The notes beneath the pieces were generated by a model. It saw only the letters and a list, made by a program, of their open reading frames with translations, was not told the origin of the DNA and did not search any database. A program made the translations under genes and the position numbers. From Pirellulales bacterium (GTDB lineage: Bacteria; Planctomycetota; Planctomycetia; Pirellulales; Thermoguttaceae), in the NCBI GenBank assembly GCA_016936015.1, contig JAFGPV010000161.1, forward strand, positions 19,315 to 83,314: 64,000 bases of DNA. Direction: 5' to 3'. Positions 36,428 through 46,452 of the stretch are shown here, one piece after another. Positions within the stretch are counted from its first letter, which is position 1; the number at the start of each line of letters is the position of its first letter.

Positions 36428-37330
36428 CTAACGAAACCGATAGTTGGGATTATTGGTGTCGAAATCGGCGTCGGTGAAGCCGTTGTTCAGCTTGAGGTTC
36501 TGATACGTGTATTCTTCCGTCAGTTCCGGAGGTCCGCCGGGTTCTTTGGGCCAGTTATACGCCTCGTAGCGGATGGGCAGGTTCAATTCGTCGTCGACGT
36601 AGATCCGGGCGACGTGGAAAATGAAATTTCCCCGCGGGACGGGGTGCTTCGCTTCGATGATGGTGCAGACGCGGTTGTTGACCTTCGCATTTTTGTAGAA
36701 ACGCACTTCGCATTCGCCGTAGTGCCGGTCCTTTTCCGCGACTTCCACCAGCCGCCGGGTGAGGTTCAGAATCCCCAGTTCCGTAATCGGATAGCGTTGG
36801 TCCTTCATGGCCACGGGTCCGTTGGGTTTGAGCGAGACGGTGCCGAAGAGTTTCTTCTGCACGCCGCTGCCGTGGGCCCACATATTGCCGTTGTTCCGTC
36901 CCTCGATGTAAATCACCTCCCGGCCTTTCACGTCGGCCGGCGCGAGGAATCGCATATAGACGCTGAAGGGCCGATGGCGGACTTTAATGAAACAATACTC
37001 GTAGTCTTTCATCTTGCCGTCGTACATCCGCTCGTGTTTGACCAGCGTGGAGGAATAATCTTCGATTTTTTCGATGTTTCCCAGTCCCGCGTAGGCCCAG
37101 CGGAGTGCGGGCATCATCGGATGCTCGTTGGGTTGGGCGGGCCCGAGCTGGGGGGCCGCCCCTTTCAAAAGGGGTTCCGAGCGTTCGGCCAACTGCAAGG
37201 CGGGCCGGGTCTGGGAGGCCGCAGCATACGGCCCCGCGACAGGCGATTCAGCCAACAACGTGCTGCCAAGACAGAATACGGCAATCCAAACCGAGCTGCC
37301 CAAGTGGCTTAACCGGGCTAGGGAGATCAT
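36428..37330 (-). CDS. DUF1571 secreted protein
   Basis: 300 residues. A signal peptide (MISLARLSHLGSSVWIAVFCLGSTLL) and a central-to-C-terminal domain (YSSTLVKHERMYDG, VYMRFLAPADVKGREVIYIEGRN, LPIRYEAYNWP) like planctomycete DUF1571 proteins, which resemble LolA-type lipid/lipoprotein-binding folds. The exact ligand is unknown. ATG 37330 follows AGGAGGG, which rules out the longer in-frame start. Confidence 0.85.
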   Translation of the reverse strand: MISLARLSHLGSSVWIAVFCLGSTLLAESPVAGPYAAASQTRPALQLAERSEPLLKGAAPQLGPAQPNEHPMMPALRWAYAGLGNIEKIEDYSSTLVKHERMYDGKMKDYEYCFIKVRHRPFSVYMRFLAPADVKGREVIYIEGRNNGNMWAHGSGVQKKLFGTVSLKPNGPVAMKDQRYPITELGILNLTRRLVEVAEKDRHYGECEVRFYKNAKVNNRVCTIIEAKHPVPRGNFIFHVARIYVDDELNLPIRYEAYNWPKEPGGPPELTEEYTYQNLKLNNGFTDADFDTNNPNYRFR

Positions 37331-37729
37331 GAAAAACCCTCCTGATCGGGTACTGGGTTGGGGAGTTGTCACTACCCGTTGTGGACAGTCGGCCGCGCAG
37401 TACCGCGAAAGAAAATCCATACTTCGGGGGAGATTGAATATCTCCAAATATCAAGCAAGTAACGTGCCAAATCACTCCTTTGGTTGGCGATTTTTTCGCT
37501 TCCTTGTCAAATCCTCGTTGAAGAACGGCTCCTGCGTCGAAACTCTTAAGAAAATTACTTTCCTCAATACTGTCCTTCTCTGCTCGTTATCGCAATTCTT
37601 TCAAGACAGAATTACAATGTTTCACTCGGAAAGGTCCGCTTGCCTAAGCGCTTTTTCGATTTCGACCGCCAATTCCACCGATAACCTTACATTTTACCCA
37701 TTTTCATAGTTCTTAAGGAGGTCAATTTC
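37331..37729. other. Gene-free divergent region
   Basis: About 400 nt between the DUF1571 gene (leftwards) and the MBL hydrolase gene (rightwards). No ORF of credible coding quality; it presumably holds both promoters. It ends with AAGGAGGT (37715-37722), the ribosome binding site for the hydrolase. Confidence 0.55.
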
Positions 37730-38380
37730 TTGTCACCAGCGGAATTCTGCATTATCACGGTGGTTTCGTTCCCCTTCGAGGAAAATACCTATATTGTCAG
37801 TCTCCCAGGGCGGGGGGATTGTTTCGTGATCGATCCCGGTCTGGAGCCGGAGAAGATCTTGAAGTGCCTCCAAGAGAAGAAGTTCATTCCCGCGGCGATC
37901 CTGATTACCCACGCCCATAGCGATCACATTGCAGGCAACGGCAGTCTGAAAAACCAGTGGCCCGACTGCCCGTTGGTTGTGGGAAAAGGGGACGCCTTAA
38001 AGCTCGCCGACCCGCGGCAGAACCTCTCGGCGTTGTTCGGCATGGCCCTGGAAAGCCCGCCGGCCGATCAGACGGTTGAAGACGGGGAAACCTACGCCGC
38101 GGCGGGAATAACGTTGAAGATTCTGGCGATCCCCGGTCATTCCTCCGGGCACGTCGTCTATCTGGTGGATTCCTGCGACCCGCCGGTGTGTTTCGTGGGC
38201 GACGTGATTTTCGCCGGCAGCATCGGCCGGACCGATTTCCCCGACGGCGATTCCCGGGAACTGATCGACGGCATCCGGGAAAAACTCTTCACGCTTCCCG
38301 ACGGCACGGTACTCTACCCTGGTCACGGTCCCCCTACCACCGTCGGGCGGGAAAAACGTTTTAATCCCTTCCTTAAATAG
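37730..38380 (+). CDS. MBL-fold metallo-hydrolase (glyoxalase II-like)
   Basis: 216 residues. The zinc motif is THAHSDHIAG (HxHxDH), with further ligands in IPGHSSGH and GDVIFAGSIGRTDF and a C-terminal YPGHGP. This is the short YcbL-like class related to hydroxyacylglutathione hydrolases; the native substrate is uncertain. The start is TTG at 37730, decided by a perfect AAGGAGGT 7 nt upstream. It converges on the transaldolase gene. Confidence 0.9.
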   Translation: MSPAEFCIITVVSFPFEENTYIVSLPGRGDCFVIDPGLEPEKILKCLQEKKFIPAAILITHAHSDHIAGNGSLKNQWPDCPLVVGKGDALKLADPRQNLSALFGMALESPPADQTVEDGETYAAAGITLKILAIPGHSSGHVVYLVDSCDPPVCFVGDVIFAGSIGRTDFPDGDSRELIDGIREKLFTLPDGTVLYPGHGPPTTVGREKRFNPFLK

Positions 38381-38391
38381 GATAAGGATTT

Positions 38392-39519
38392 TTATCCCCC
38401 CGCCGCGGTCCGCGCCGCTTCCAGGGTTCCCAGCAGCGCGTCGAACGGCTTGATGAATTTCTGCACTCCTTCGGCCTCCAATTGCTCGGTCACTTGATCC
38501 ATGGAAATCCCCAGTTCCGCTAACCGTGCGAGTTGTTCCCGGGCCGCCTCCAGGCCCTCTTCCAACCGCGGAGCGGGATTGCCGTGGTCGCGATAGGCTG
38601 TCACGGTCTCCAGGGGAAGGGTATTGATCGTGTCCGGCCCGATCAGCGGTTCGACGTACATCACGTCGTTGTACTCGGGATTCTTCGTACTTGTGCTCGC
38701 CCACAGCAGCCGCTGCGTGAAAGCGCCTTGGGAAGCCAATTTCCGGAAGGACGTGCCGCCGAAAATATCCTGGTAAATCGGATGGGCCGTCTTGGCCTGG
38801 GCTAGAGCCACCTTGCCCTTTAACGACCGGGCGGTCTCCGCCTTGGGACCGCCTTCCTGGACGATCTTTTCCAACAGCGGATCCAACAAGACGTCGAACC
38901 GGCTGAGGAAAAAACTCGCCACCGAGGCAACATGATTCAGCGGCTGGCCCCGCGAAGCACGGGCCTCCAGGGCGGCGCAATAGATCTCGGCCACCTGCCG
39001 GTAGCGCGGCAGGCCGAACAGCAGCGTAATGTTTACGTTGATCCCATCGGTCAACAGCCTCTCGATGGACGGCAGCCCTTCCGCCGTCCCCGGCACCTTG
39101 ATCAAAATGTTGGGCCGATCGACCGCCGTCCAGAGCTTCCGCGCCTCGGCGACCGTGCCGTCCGTGTCGTGGGCCAGGTGCGGCGAGACCTCCAGGCTTA
39201 CAAAGCCGTCCCGGCCCGCCGTCCGGTCGTAGGTGGGGCGGAAGAGGTCTGCCGCCTGCTGGATGTCCGCAATCGCCAGCGTCCAGTAGATCTCCTCCGC
39301 GTTTTTCCCCTGCCGGGCGAGACGGCGGATGTCGTCTTCGTAGTCGCGGCTCCCGGCAATGGCCTTTTGGAAAATCGCCGGATTCGACGTCACGCCGCTG
39401 ATCCCGTCCTCCTCGATCAGCCGTTGCAACTCGTCCGAGGCGAACATCCCCCGCTGAATGAAATCCAACCAGACGCTCTGCCCGAGAGAAGTTAATTGGA
39501 GCAGTGGATTCTTTTTCAT
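38392..39519 (-). CDS. tal: Transaldolase
   Basis: 375 residues. The Schiff-base Lys is in ILIKVPGT, preceded by NPAIFQKAI and followed by INVNITLLFG, the markers of the long (class TalB/Tal-like) bacterial enzymes. It interconverts sedoheptulose-7-phosphate/glyceraldehyde-3-phosphate and erythrose-4-phosphate/fructose-6-phosphate. ATG 39519 has AGGAGGGAG upstream; longer starts are rejected. Same strand as the next two genes, with gaps of 79 and 72 nt, so a possible operon. Confidence 0.93.
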   Translation of the reverse strand: MKKNPLLQLTSLGQSVWLDFIQRGMFASDELQRLIEEDGISGVTSNPAIFQKAIAGSRDYEDDIRRLARQGKNAEEIYWTLAIADIQQAADLFRPTYDRTAGRDGFVSLEVSPHLAHDTDGTVAEARKLWTAVDRPNILIKVPGTAEGLPSIERLLTDGINVNITLLFGLPRYRQVAEIYCAALEARASRGQPLNHVASVASFFLSRFDVLLDPLLEKIVQEGGPKAETARSLKGKVALAQAKTAHPIYQDIFGGTSFRKLASQGAFTQRLLWASTSTKNPEYNDVMYVEPLIGPDTINTLPLETVTAYRDHGNPAPRLEEGLEAAREQLARLAELGISMDQVTEQLEAEGVQKFIKPFDALLGTLEAARTAAGG

Positions 39520-39598
39520 AACTCCCTCCTTGTGTCGATTCACTCCGTACTTCGTACTCAGCACTCCGTACTCATTGCCGGGGCCGGCCCGGCTAACT

Positions 39599-40462
39599 TC
39601 ATGTTGTCATGGACTTGCGAAACGCCTGGGGCAGAAAGTCGATCAGATCTCTTGCGGTCAAGGAGATTTGCCCGAGTTGCCTGGCGGCCAGGTCGCCGGC
39701 CAGGCCGTGCAGATGGGCCGCCAACCGAGCGGCGTCGAACGGCTCGAAATTCTGGCACAGCAGGGCCGCGGTCAGACCGGTCAGCACGTCGCCGGTCCCG
39801 CCCGTGGCCATTCCCGGATTGCCCGTCGCGTTGACGGCCTGCCGCTTCCCGTCGGTAATCAACGTCCGATGACCCTTCAGCAACACCACTACGCCGCACC
39901 GCCCGGCCAGTTCGACGGCCGCCTTTTGCCGCTGCTTGCCGGTCAGTTTTTTGCCGACCAGTCGCGCAAACTCCCCGGGATGCGGCGTCAGGATCCGCGG
40001 CCCGCCGGGCTGCTCTAAAATATCCGGCTGTACGGCAAGCGCGTTCAGGGCGTCGGCGTCGACGACCATCGGCTTTTCGATCTCCCGATAGAGTGCGGCC
40101 GCCAGCCGATCCAATTCCTCCGAGCGTCCCAGACCCGGCCCCAAGGCCACCGCGGTGGCGTCCGCGGCGTGTTCCTTCACCTTGGGAACCGCCAGATCCG
40201 ACAATCGGCCCACGGCGTCGCACGGCAGCGGGATGGTCGTGTAGCACGGCTCGAAGCCGGCGACCGTCTCCAGACAGACCTCCGGCACGGCCACCCGCAC
40301 CAGCCCCGCCCCGCCCCGCAGCGCCGCCATTCCCGCCAATCCCGCCGCCCCGGTCATCCCCCGCGACCCGCCGACCACCAGCGCCGTCCCGAAATCCCCC
40401 TTATGCGCCTCCGGATTTCGCGGCGGCAGTTGCGGTAGTGGATCGTTTTTGGAAGTTGTCAT
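39599..40462 (-). CDS. nnrD: ADP-dependent NAD(P)H-hydrate dehydratase
   Basis: 287 residues, ribokinase-like fold. Signatures are HKGDFGTALVVGGSRGMTGA, ALGPGLG, VDADALN, LTPHPGEFARL and the phosphate loop ATGGTGDVLTG. It repairs hydrated NAD(P)H using ADP. Standalone here; the epimerase (YjeF_N) domain often fused to it is absent. ATG at 40462, or GTG at 40468 just upstream. Confidence 0.92.
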   Translation of the reverse strand: MTTSKNDPLPQLPPRNPEAHKGDFGTALVVGGSRGMTGAAGLAGMAALRGGAGLVRVAVPEVCLETVAGFEPCYTTIPLPCDAVGRLSDLAVPKVKEHAADATAVALGPGLGRSEELDRLAAALYREIEKPMVVDADALNALAVQPDILEQPGGPRILTPHPGEFARLVGKKLTGKQRQKAAVELAGRCGVVVLLKGHRTLITDGKRQAVNATGNPGMATGGTGDVLTGLTAALLCQNFEPFDAARLAAHLHGLAGDLAARQLGQISLTARDLIDFLPQAFRKSMTT

Positions 40463-40534
40463 AGCCACAGAATTTTATCGTGAACGGATTGCCCGTTCCA
40501 GTCTGAATCTTATTCAAACACCAGATTCAGATGT

Positions 40535-42586
40535 CTATGAAGCCACCGTTGGTGGTGAAGTCATCTCCGCCTGCTCCACGATCAACACGTGCTCGCCGAA
40601 TTCCTGGCTGTTTTCGTCGATTTTCCGGCCGCGGTCGTCGAGTTGGGTGTCGGCCTCGGCGGTGCGTTTTCTGGCCACCCGCATCAGGTTGTCGTAGAGC
40701 CTCTGGCGGTCGGTCTTGTTGATGCTGCTGACGGCGCCGGCCACTTCGCCGACGTAGCGGAGGAAGAGGTTGCGGCGCTGGCCTTCGTGGTGGACGCGGC
40801 GGCGGCGGCGGAGGTACATGCCGAGCTTGCGGCCGACGGCCTGCAGCGCCAGGCGGATCTCTTTCTGGATCTGGGGATACGAGGCGACCGCCTCCTTCGA
40901 CTCGCTGGTAAACGGCACCCAGACGCTGGCCATGTGGACCATCAGCGTGACCGGCCCGGCGGGCAGCGAGCCGCGGGACTGTTGCAGGCCGTAGGCCCGC
41001 CAGTTAGTCTGCATCACGGTTTGGGTGATGGCGCAGGCCCCGGCCTGGAATTGCAGCGGGACGCGGTTGGCGTAGCGGAGGATGTTCATCGACTGGCCGT
41101 CGCTGACGTTCACGTTTTGCAAGGCCTCGTGCAATTTATCGATCTCCGCCTTTTTCAGATTGCCGGGAGAAACCCGGGTCTTTAGGGCCGACTCGGCGAG
41201 GATTTTATCGGCCCCGTCGGCCCCGATGCCGTTGAAGGTGGTGATGAGGAACTGCCGCAGCGTCCGGGCGTCGGTCTCTTCGATCAGTTCGGCCAATGCT
41301 TCGCGGCCGACGCGGTGCGCGACGGCGGCTCCGCCGTAGGCCAGGCCCACCTCGATCACGAAGGGATTTCCCCGGTACACGGCCGGTGGCCGGGTGGCCG
41401 CGGTGTAGAACTCGCCCGGCACGATGTGGTGCAGGCCCTTGATGATCAGTTCTTCGCCGATCGGCGAGATGCAATCGGTCGTCGGCGCGGGAATCTTCGT
41501 CTCCTGGATGGCCTTATAGATCAAATCGGCCTCGTGCCGCCCGCTCTTTTTCGGATTTGAGCGGATCTTGACCCCGGCCTTCTCGCAGATCTTCTTGGCG
41601 ATTTTCCGCGAGACCCGGGAAAACGAGGTCCCCAGGAACTGCGCAATCGTCGGGGCCTTTGTGTCCTTGAGCATCGTGACCAGATGGCCCAGTTCCACGC
41701 CGTAGGGGTGCGGCTTGATCTCTTTCGGCTCCGGCGGCAGGTTCTCCGCCACTCGGGCGTAGTCGATTTTCTTCTCGTCGGGATCGGTATAGTGGATCGC
41801 CACGTGCGGATTGGCGATGGCGGTCTGTTCGAGGTACTCGTCCACGCTGCCGCGACCCCGCTGGTATTTGCCTTCCAGCTCAATCGTCACCCGGGTGCCG
41901 TGTTCCAGGTCCTCCCACTCGATGCCGTGTTTATCGATGGCCCGCTGTCCGGCGGCTCCGGGGGGCACTTCGACGCCGTCGCCCCTGCCGTTGAGGATCT
42001 CGGGCAGGTTCCGCTTGGTGTCGATCTGGATCTCGTAGTAATGGGCTGGATCCTTCCGCGAGATTTTCGACATGATTTTGATCGGCTTGCCGGTGGTCAA
42101 CATGCCGTACATCCCCGCCGCGCTGATGCCGATCCCCTGCTGGCCGCGGCTCATCCGCAGGCGGTGGAACTTCGAGCCGTACAGCAGCTTGCCGAAGATC
42201 AGGGGGATGGTCTTTTTCAGGATTCCCGGCCCGTTGTCCTGCACTCCGACCTTGTAGCGGTCGGGGCTGATGCGTTGGACGTGGACCCAAATTTCAGGCA
42301 AGATGCCGGCCTCCTCGCAGGCGTCAAGGGCGTTGTCGACCGCTTCCTTGACGGCCGTCAACAAGGCCCGGCGGGGGCTGTCGAAACCCAGCAGATGCCG
42401 GTTCTTGGCGAAAAATTCGCTGACGGAAATGTCCCGCTGACTGGCCGCCATCGACTGGGCGGTTGCCCGTCGGCGAAGGCGCCGCGCGGCCTGGCCGTTG
42501 GCGCCAGAGTGGGAGGGACTAGAATTTGTGGCGGATCTCTTCACTGGGGGGGGTGGGGTAGTAGCCAAACTTGCGTGCTCCATCAC
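40535..42586 (-). CDS. top6B: DNA topoisomerase VI subunit B
   Basis: 683 residues. GHKL ATPase motifs [18 protein letters not shown] and [15 protein letters not shown]; then the transducer domain with [20 protein letters not shown] carrying the switch region. Length and order match archaeal Top6B, an ATPase that opens the gate of the type IIB topoisomerase. It needs the A subunit (Spo11-like) to cut DNA; that gene is not adjacent or elsewhere in this window. The basic N-terminus ([17 protein letters not shown]) is extra. Confidence 0.95.
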   Translation of the reverse strand: MMEHASLATTPPPPVKRSATNSSPSHSGANGQAARRLRRRATAQSMAASQRDISVSEFFAKNRHLLGFDSPRRALLTAVKEAVDNALDACEEAGILPEIWVHVQRISPDRYKVGVQDNGPGILKKTIPLIFGKLLYGSKFHRLRMSRGQQGIGISAAGMYGMLTTGKPIKIMSKISRKDPAHYYEIQIDTKRNLPEILNGRGDGVEVPPGAAGQRAIDKHGIEWEDLEHGTRVTIELEGKYQRGRGSVDEYLEQTAIANPHVAIHYTDPDEKKIDYARVAENLPPEPKEIKPHPYGVELGHLVTMLKDTKAPTIAQFLGTSFSRVSRKIAKKICEKAGVKIRSNPKKSGRHEADLIYKAIQETKIPAPTTDCISPIGEELIIKGLHHIVPGEFYTAATRPPAVYRGNPFVIEVGLAYGGAAVAHRVGREALAELIEETDARTLRQFLITTFNGIGADGADKILAESALKTRVSPGNLKKAEIDKLHEALQNVNVSDGQSMNILRYANRVPLQFQAGACAITQTVMQTNWRAYGLQQSRGSLPAGPVTLMVHMASVWVPFTSESKEAVASYPQIQKEIRLALQAVGRKLGMYLRRRRRVHHEGQRRNLFLRYVGEVAGAVSSINKTDRQRLYDNLMRVARKRTAEADTQLDDRGRKIDENSQEFGEHVLIVEQAEMTSPPTVAS

Positions 42587-42765
42587 TTAACTCCTTCGTA
42601 TTGTGCCGATTATAACGATTATCCCGGCGAGTGCCCACCCGGGTTTCCTTGTATTTTCCACAAACTATGTCTCTTCGCTGCAACCTGAATATAAAGATTT
42701 ACCCCTTCCATCGTTGCCGGCCGAGATTCTTACAAGGAGTTATCGAACAAGTCTATTTAAGAAAT

Positions 42766-42790
42766 GTAGGAGGCGGCTCCTGCCGCCGAT
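42766..42790. repeat. Half copy of the GTAGGAGGCGGCTCC repeat
   Basis: Matches one arm of 27463-27538 with one change. It lies in the leader region of the small secreted protein gene. Confidence 0.8.
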
Positions 42791-42883
42791 TTGTGACATT
42801 CTATCGGCTACAAGATCAGGTAATTCATCCGCAAGGTTAAGAAACGGCACACGGAGTGTGCCTACGACCAAGGAGTCTCCGCA

Positions 42884-43195
42884 ATGAAGCGTTGGTTGAT
42901 CTTAGTTTGTTTTCTCGTGATGGGTTTTTCCATCCTTAGCGCTACGGCGTCTGCGGAATTGCCCTATTACGGGTCGGAAGATCTGTTTTACAACTACTAC
43001 GTGCCGCCGGTCGGCGCCGGGAGCGTGGGCGCCCAGATGTACTTATGCCCGCGGCCGACGCCGCCCCTGGTGGGCCACACCTACATCACCTATCAGCCGT
43101 TGATGCCGCACGAGTTCCTGTGGCGCCATCGGCGGTCGTACGTCCGGAACCATGCCGACGGCAGCCGCACGTACACCAGGGTGCGTTGGCACTAA
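42884..43195 (+). CDS. Small secreted Tyr/Pro-rich protein
   Basis: 103 residues. A signal peptide (MKRWLILVCFLVMGFSILSATASA) is followed by YYGSEDLFYNYYVPP and a basic His/Arg-rich end (RHRRSYVRNHADGSRTYTRVRWH). No known domain. AAGGAG sits 9 nt upstream of ATG. A second small secreted gene follows at 43315, suggesting a pair of related surface-associated proteins. Confidence 0.75.
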   Translation: MKRWLILVCFLVMGFSILSATASAELPYYGSEDLFYNYYVPPVGAGSVGAQMYLCPRPTPPLVGHTYITYQPLMPHEFLWRHRRSYVRNHADGSRTYTRVRWH

Positions 43196-43245
43196 ACCGC
43201 GATTCCGCCGGTCGTTCGTCGATGAACGACTGAAAAATATCCCAC

Positions 43246-43284
43246 AAGGTCCTATGGGACTCCTGGGTCTTATAGGTCCCCTGA
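43246..43284. repeat. GTCCTATGGGACTCC/GGTCTTATAGGTCCC repeat
   Basis: Short palindromic units of the GGTCCTATGGGACC kind in the gap between the two secreted-protein genes. Confidence 0.6.
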
Positions 43285-43314
43285 GAATCACACGTTCCTG
43301 CAAAGGATTTTCCT

Positions 43315-43689
43315 ATGAAGTGTCTAGCCAAAACGATCCTCCTTGTTTCCATCATTGCACTGCTTTACGGCTCGGCCTATGCCGGCGGATTTGGTTCCTG
43401 CAAAGGACGCCGGGCGTACTGGAACTCGATGACCACTCCCTGGCACGGCGGCTACTACGATCCGGCCTGGGGGATGCCGGTGGCGCTGGTCGTGCCGCCG
43501 ACGGCCGAGAATCAGACCAAGTGGGGCTGGGGAGTGGGTAATACCCGGGTCGTGTCGATCGACCATCAGTTCCAGCGCAACTATCCCGGCCCGGGCTACT
43601 ACAACCGCGCATTCTTCCGCCCCACTCCCCCCTGGCCCAGCGACACCGACCAGTTCGGCGTCTATTACATCCGCGGCCCGTGGAGGTGA
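43315..43689 (+). CDS. Small secreted Tyr/Trp/Pro-rich protein
   Basis: 124 residues with signal peptide (MKCLAKTILLVSIIALLYGSAYA). The mature part is rich in Gly, Tyr, Trp and Pro (WHGGYYDPAWGMPVALVVPP, NYPGPGYYNRAFFRPTPPWP). No recognised domain. AAAGGA upstream of ATG. It resembles its neighbour in layout (signal peptide, Tyr/Pro-rich body, basic end) though not clearly in sequence. Confidence 0.75.
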   Translation: MKCLAKTILLVSIIALLYGSAYAGGFGSCKGRRAYWNSMTTPWHGGYYDPAWGMPVALVVPPTAENQTKWGWGVGNTRVVSIDHQFQRNYPGPGYYNRAFFRPTPPWPSDTDQFGVYYIRGPWR

Positions 43690-43705
43690 GTTGTTTCCGT
43701 CGTCC

Positions 43706-43780
43706 AACGCCCCGCGATGGCAATCGCGGGGGTGCGGGGCCGCTAACTTACTCCTGGGATTGCCATCCCAGGGCGTTGAG
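43706..43780. repeat. AACGCCCCGCGATGGCAATC-type inverted repeat
   Basis: CGCGATGGCAATCGCG and CTGGGATTGCCATCCCAG lie within arms that match AACGCCC/GGGCGTT at the ends, between convergent genes. Confidence 0.7.
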
Positions 43781-43814
43781 ACGAGATGGTGAATTCGAGA
43801 TTCAATAACCGCGT

Positions 43815-46445
43815 TTACTCCCGGCTGCGCCGGAGCAGTTCGAGATACTTCCGTTTCAACTCCGCCCCACCGAGTTCCGGGTACGAGAGTTCCACAATGC
43901 GGATGTCCCTGGCCGCCTCCGTCTTCTTCCCTTCACGATAGTGGATCAGGGCCAGGGCGTACTGTGCCCGAAGCCAGGCGGGGCTGCCCGGCTTCGATTT
44001 TTGCGCCACGGTTTTCCACCGCGTCAGGGCCTTGGCTTGCGAACCGCCGTCCGGACGGTCGAGCAGCAGTTGGGCATGGGCTTCCACGATGCCGAGATCG
44101 TCGGGAAACTGCCGCTCTAAAGACTCGTGGGCCGCCAGGGCCTCCTGCGTCCGCCCGGCGTCGGCCAGGGCCTGGGCACGGATCCGTTCCCAAGACGGCC
44201 TCTGCACCGGTGTGAAAGTCCCTTCCGCCATCTCGATCGCCCGCAGTTGCAGTTCGGCCAGTGGTTTCCGCTCCCCTTCGGGCAGCTCCTCGGCGACGCG
44301 GCGTAATCCGTCGAGAACCTCCAGCCACGCAGCCGGGGAGGAGCCGGTCATTTGCGTCAAGACCTCCCGAGCTTGGGCCGTTTTTCCCTGTTGGGCCAGG
44401 GCGTAGATCATCAACGCCTGCACGGCCGATTTCCACGCCGCGTCCGCGTCGCTGGAATTCTGCAGCGCCGCCGCCAGGATGTTTTCCGCTCGTTCCGCAC
44501 CCTTGTTCGTGTAGCGAAGCCGGATCCGCGCGGCCGCCAGCGCCGCCGCCCGGGCCGCGGGACTGAACCGCTCCGGCAACCGTCCGTCCGGCGTCAAGAT
44601 CGAGGCCTCGAACCACGCCGCCGCCTTGACCGCCGCGTCGCCGGTCGGTTTGCCCGCTGCGCGAAGCTCCTCGCACCACGCTTGGCAACATCGCTCCGCC
44701 GCGTCCACGGCTTCCTGGAAACGAGGATCGCCCGGCGTGATGGCCTGATAGGCCGCCAGGGCCTCGGGCCAACGCCGCCGGAGTTCGAACACCCCGCCCA
44801 GCCGCCGCCTCAGATCGTCGTTCCGCGGATCGTTCGGCCAGCGCTGCAAGTGCTCTTGGAGCAGCTTGACGAAATCGTCCGGGGACATTCCGGTCTGGGG
44901 ACTGTCCCGATTTTCACGCTGTGAAAATGGGACTGTCCCCTTATTGGCAGACTCGGCCAGGACATGCCCGGCGTGATAGATCGCCAGGTGATGGGCCTCG
45001 GCCGCCTTGGGGTTTTCCAGATGCGCGAGTGACATACGCCGATAGCGGTCCATCGCCTGCTCGTGGCGATTCCGCTGGTGCTCGATCGTGGCGGCGGTGT
45101 ACGCCAACTCGAAGGCCCGGTCCTGGTTCCCCTCCTTCCCGGCCAGGGCGGACGCCCGATCGTAGACGGCCAGGGCGTCGTCCAGGTGCCCGCTGCGGAA
45201 GGCGTTCTCCGCGGCATGGACCAGCATCGCCAAGTCGCCGCTCTCCGGCGCCGCGCGGACCTGCCCGGCCACCAGCATTTCGCCCCGTCGCACCCAGTAC
45301 GGTCCGTAGAGGGCGCCGAGCCGCTGCAACAGGGCGTCGGCCTTCTGCTGCCACGGCTTGTCCTGATCGTCTCCCCCTGCCTGCCGGGCCGCGGCCCAGG
45401 CCGCCAGATACGCCTCCAGACCGGCCAATTCCAACTCGGGCGACTGGGGACTGTCCCAATTTTCACGCAGTGAAAATGGGACTGTCCCCTTCCGATCACC
45501 AGAAGCTTCCTTAAACAATTTCAGTGCTCGCGGGACGTCCTTTTGGGCCAATGCCAGGCGAACGGCTTCCGCCTCGCCCCGCCGGGCGAACTCCGGCGGC
45601 GGCTTCTGCCGCTGGAACTGTTCCAACGCCGCCCGGGCCGACTCGTAATCCTGCAACAGGCGGTAACAGGTGATCCGATCGATCCGGCTCCGCCACGTCA
45701 GGCGGTTGTCGGCCTCCGTGCGGGACAGCGGATCCAGCAGTTTCAGGGCCTGTGTGAGCGAATTCGCCCGGTCGGGACTCTCGGCCGGATAACACAACGC
45801 CTGATTCCTCAGCGCCCGGGAAAGCTCGTAGTGGATGCTCTTCTGCAAGGAGTCCCACTGTGCGGCGGAAAGGGAATTTTGGGGACTGTCCCAATTGTCG
45901 CGCAGCGAAAATGGGACCGTCCCCCTCTGTGTGGACGCATTCATCTCCCGCAATTTTTCTTCCGCCTCTTCGGCAAGCCCTTGCAACTGCCCGATCGCCT
46001 CGCGGAGTTGCGTACGCGCTTCTTCCCACAAGCCGGCGTTGGTGCCCGAAAGTTCCGCCTCCTGCCGCGCCAATTCCCCCCGCGTCAGGAACGTCAGGGC
46101 CTTCTGAAATTTCACCAAGATCCGCCGCGGACTGGCCGGATGTTTTTCCAGGAATTCGTCGAGCGCCCCAAGGGCCTTCCGCCACAGCGGCCCCCGCTCC
46201 GCCGGCGCCGCGCCGACGGCCTGCTCGGTAATCGCCCGGCTCATCTCGATCGTCAATTCCGCCCGCCGCACCTCCGAAAGATCATCCCGCCCAAGCTGTT
46301 CCTTGCAATACGCCTCCGCCAATTGATAGAGTCCCCTTTCGCGCAATCCCTCTAAAAATCGTGCATCGACGCTTTCCGCACTCCCGGCCGCCGAGAGGCC
46401 GGTCAAGAAAATCACCGATGTCAGAAACCATCGGAATATCGTCAT
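43815..46445 (-). CDS. Secreted TPR-rich protein with three in-frame repeat insertions
   Basis: 876 residues. A signal peptide (MTIFRWFLTSVIFLTGLSAAGSA) and many helical repeats that look like TPRs (WPEALAAYQAITPGDPRFQEAVDAA and similar). It probably acts as a periplasmic scaffold. Three near-identical stretches reading KGTVPFS-x-REN-x-DSPQ (residues about 174-188, 319-334 and 502-517) are encoded by copies of the GGGGACAGTCCC palindromic element. The protein likely tolerates them as loops between repeats. Confidence 0.82.
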   Translation of the reverse strand: MTIFRWFLTSVIFLTGLSAAGSAESVDARFLEGLRERGLYQLAEAYCKEQLGRDDLSEVRRAELTIEMSRAITEQAVGAAPAERGPLWRKALGALDEFLEKHPASPRRILVKFQKALTFLTRGELARQEAELSGTNAGLWEEARTQLREAIGQLQGLAEEAEEKLREMNASTQRGTVPFSLRDNWDSPQNSLSAAQWDSLQKSIHYELSRALRNQALCYPAESPDRANSLTQALKLLDPLSRTEADNRLTWRSRIDRITCYRLLQDYESARAALEQFQRQKPPPEFARRGEAEAVRLALAQKDVPRALKLFKEASGDRKGTVPFSLRENWDSPQSPELELAGLEAYLAAWAAARQAGGDDQDKPWQQKADALLQRLGALYGPYWVRRGEMLVAGQVRAAPESGDLAMLVHAAENAFRSGHLDDALAVYDRASALAGKEGNQDRAFELAYTAATIEHQRNRHEQAMDRYRRMSLAHLENPKAAEAHHLAIYHAGHVLAESANKGTVPFSQRENRDSPQTGMSPDDFVKLLQEHLQRWPNDPRNDDLRRRLGGVFELRRRWPEALAAYQAITPGDPRFQEAVDAAERCCQAWCEELRAAGKPTGDAAVKAAAWFEASILTPDGRLPERFSPAARAAALAAARIRLRYTNKGAERAENILAAALQNSSDADAAWKSAVQALMIYALAQQGKTAQAREVLTQMTGSSPAAWLEVLDGLRRVAEELPEGERKPLAELQLRAIEMAEGTFTPVQRPSWERIRAQALADAGRTQEALAAHESLERQFPDDLGIVEAHAQLLLDRPDGGSQAKALTRWKTVAQKSKPGSPAWLRAQYALALIHYREGKKTEAARDIRIVELSYPELGGAELKRKYLELLRRSRE
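44896..44942. repeat. In-frame palindromic element, GGGGACAGTCCC family (TPR gene copy 3)
   Basis: TGGGGACTGTCCCGATTTTC paired with GAAAATGGGACTGTCCCC, read as KGTVPFSQRENRDSPQ on the minus strand. Confidence 0.9.
45444..45491. repeat. In-frame palindromic element, GGGGACAGTCCC family (TPR gene copy 2)
   Basis: Same structure, read as KGTVPFSLRENWDSPQ. Confidence 0.9.
45881..45926. repeat. In-frame palindromic element, GGGGACAGTCCC family (TPR gene copy 1)
   Basis: Same structure, read as RGTVPFSLRDNWDSPQ. Confidence 0.9.
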
Positions 46446-46452
46446 AAAACGT

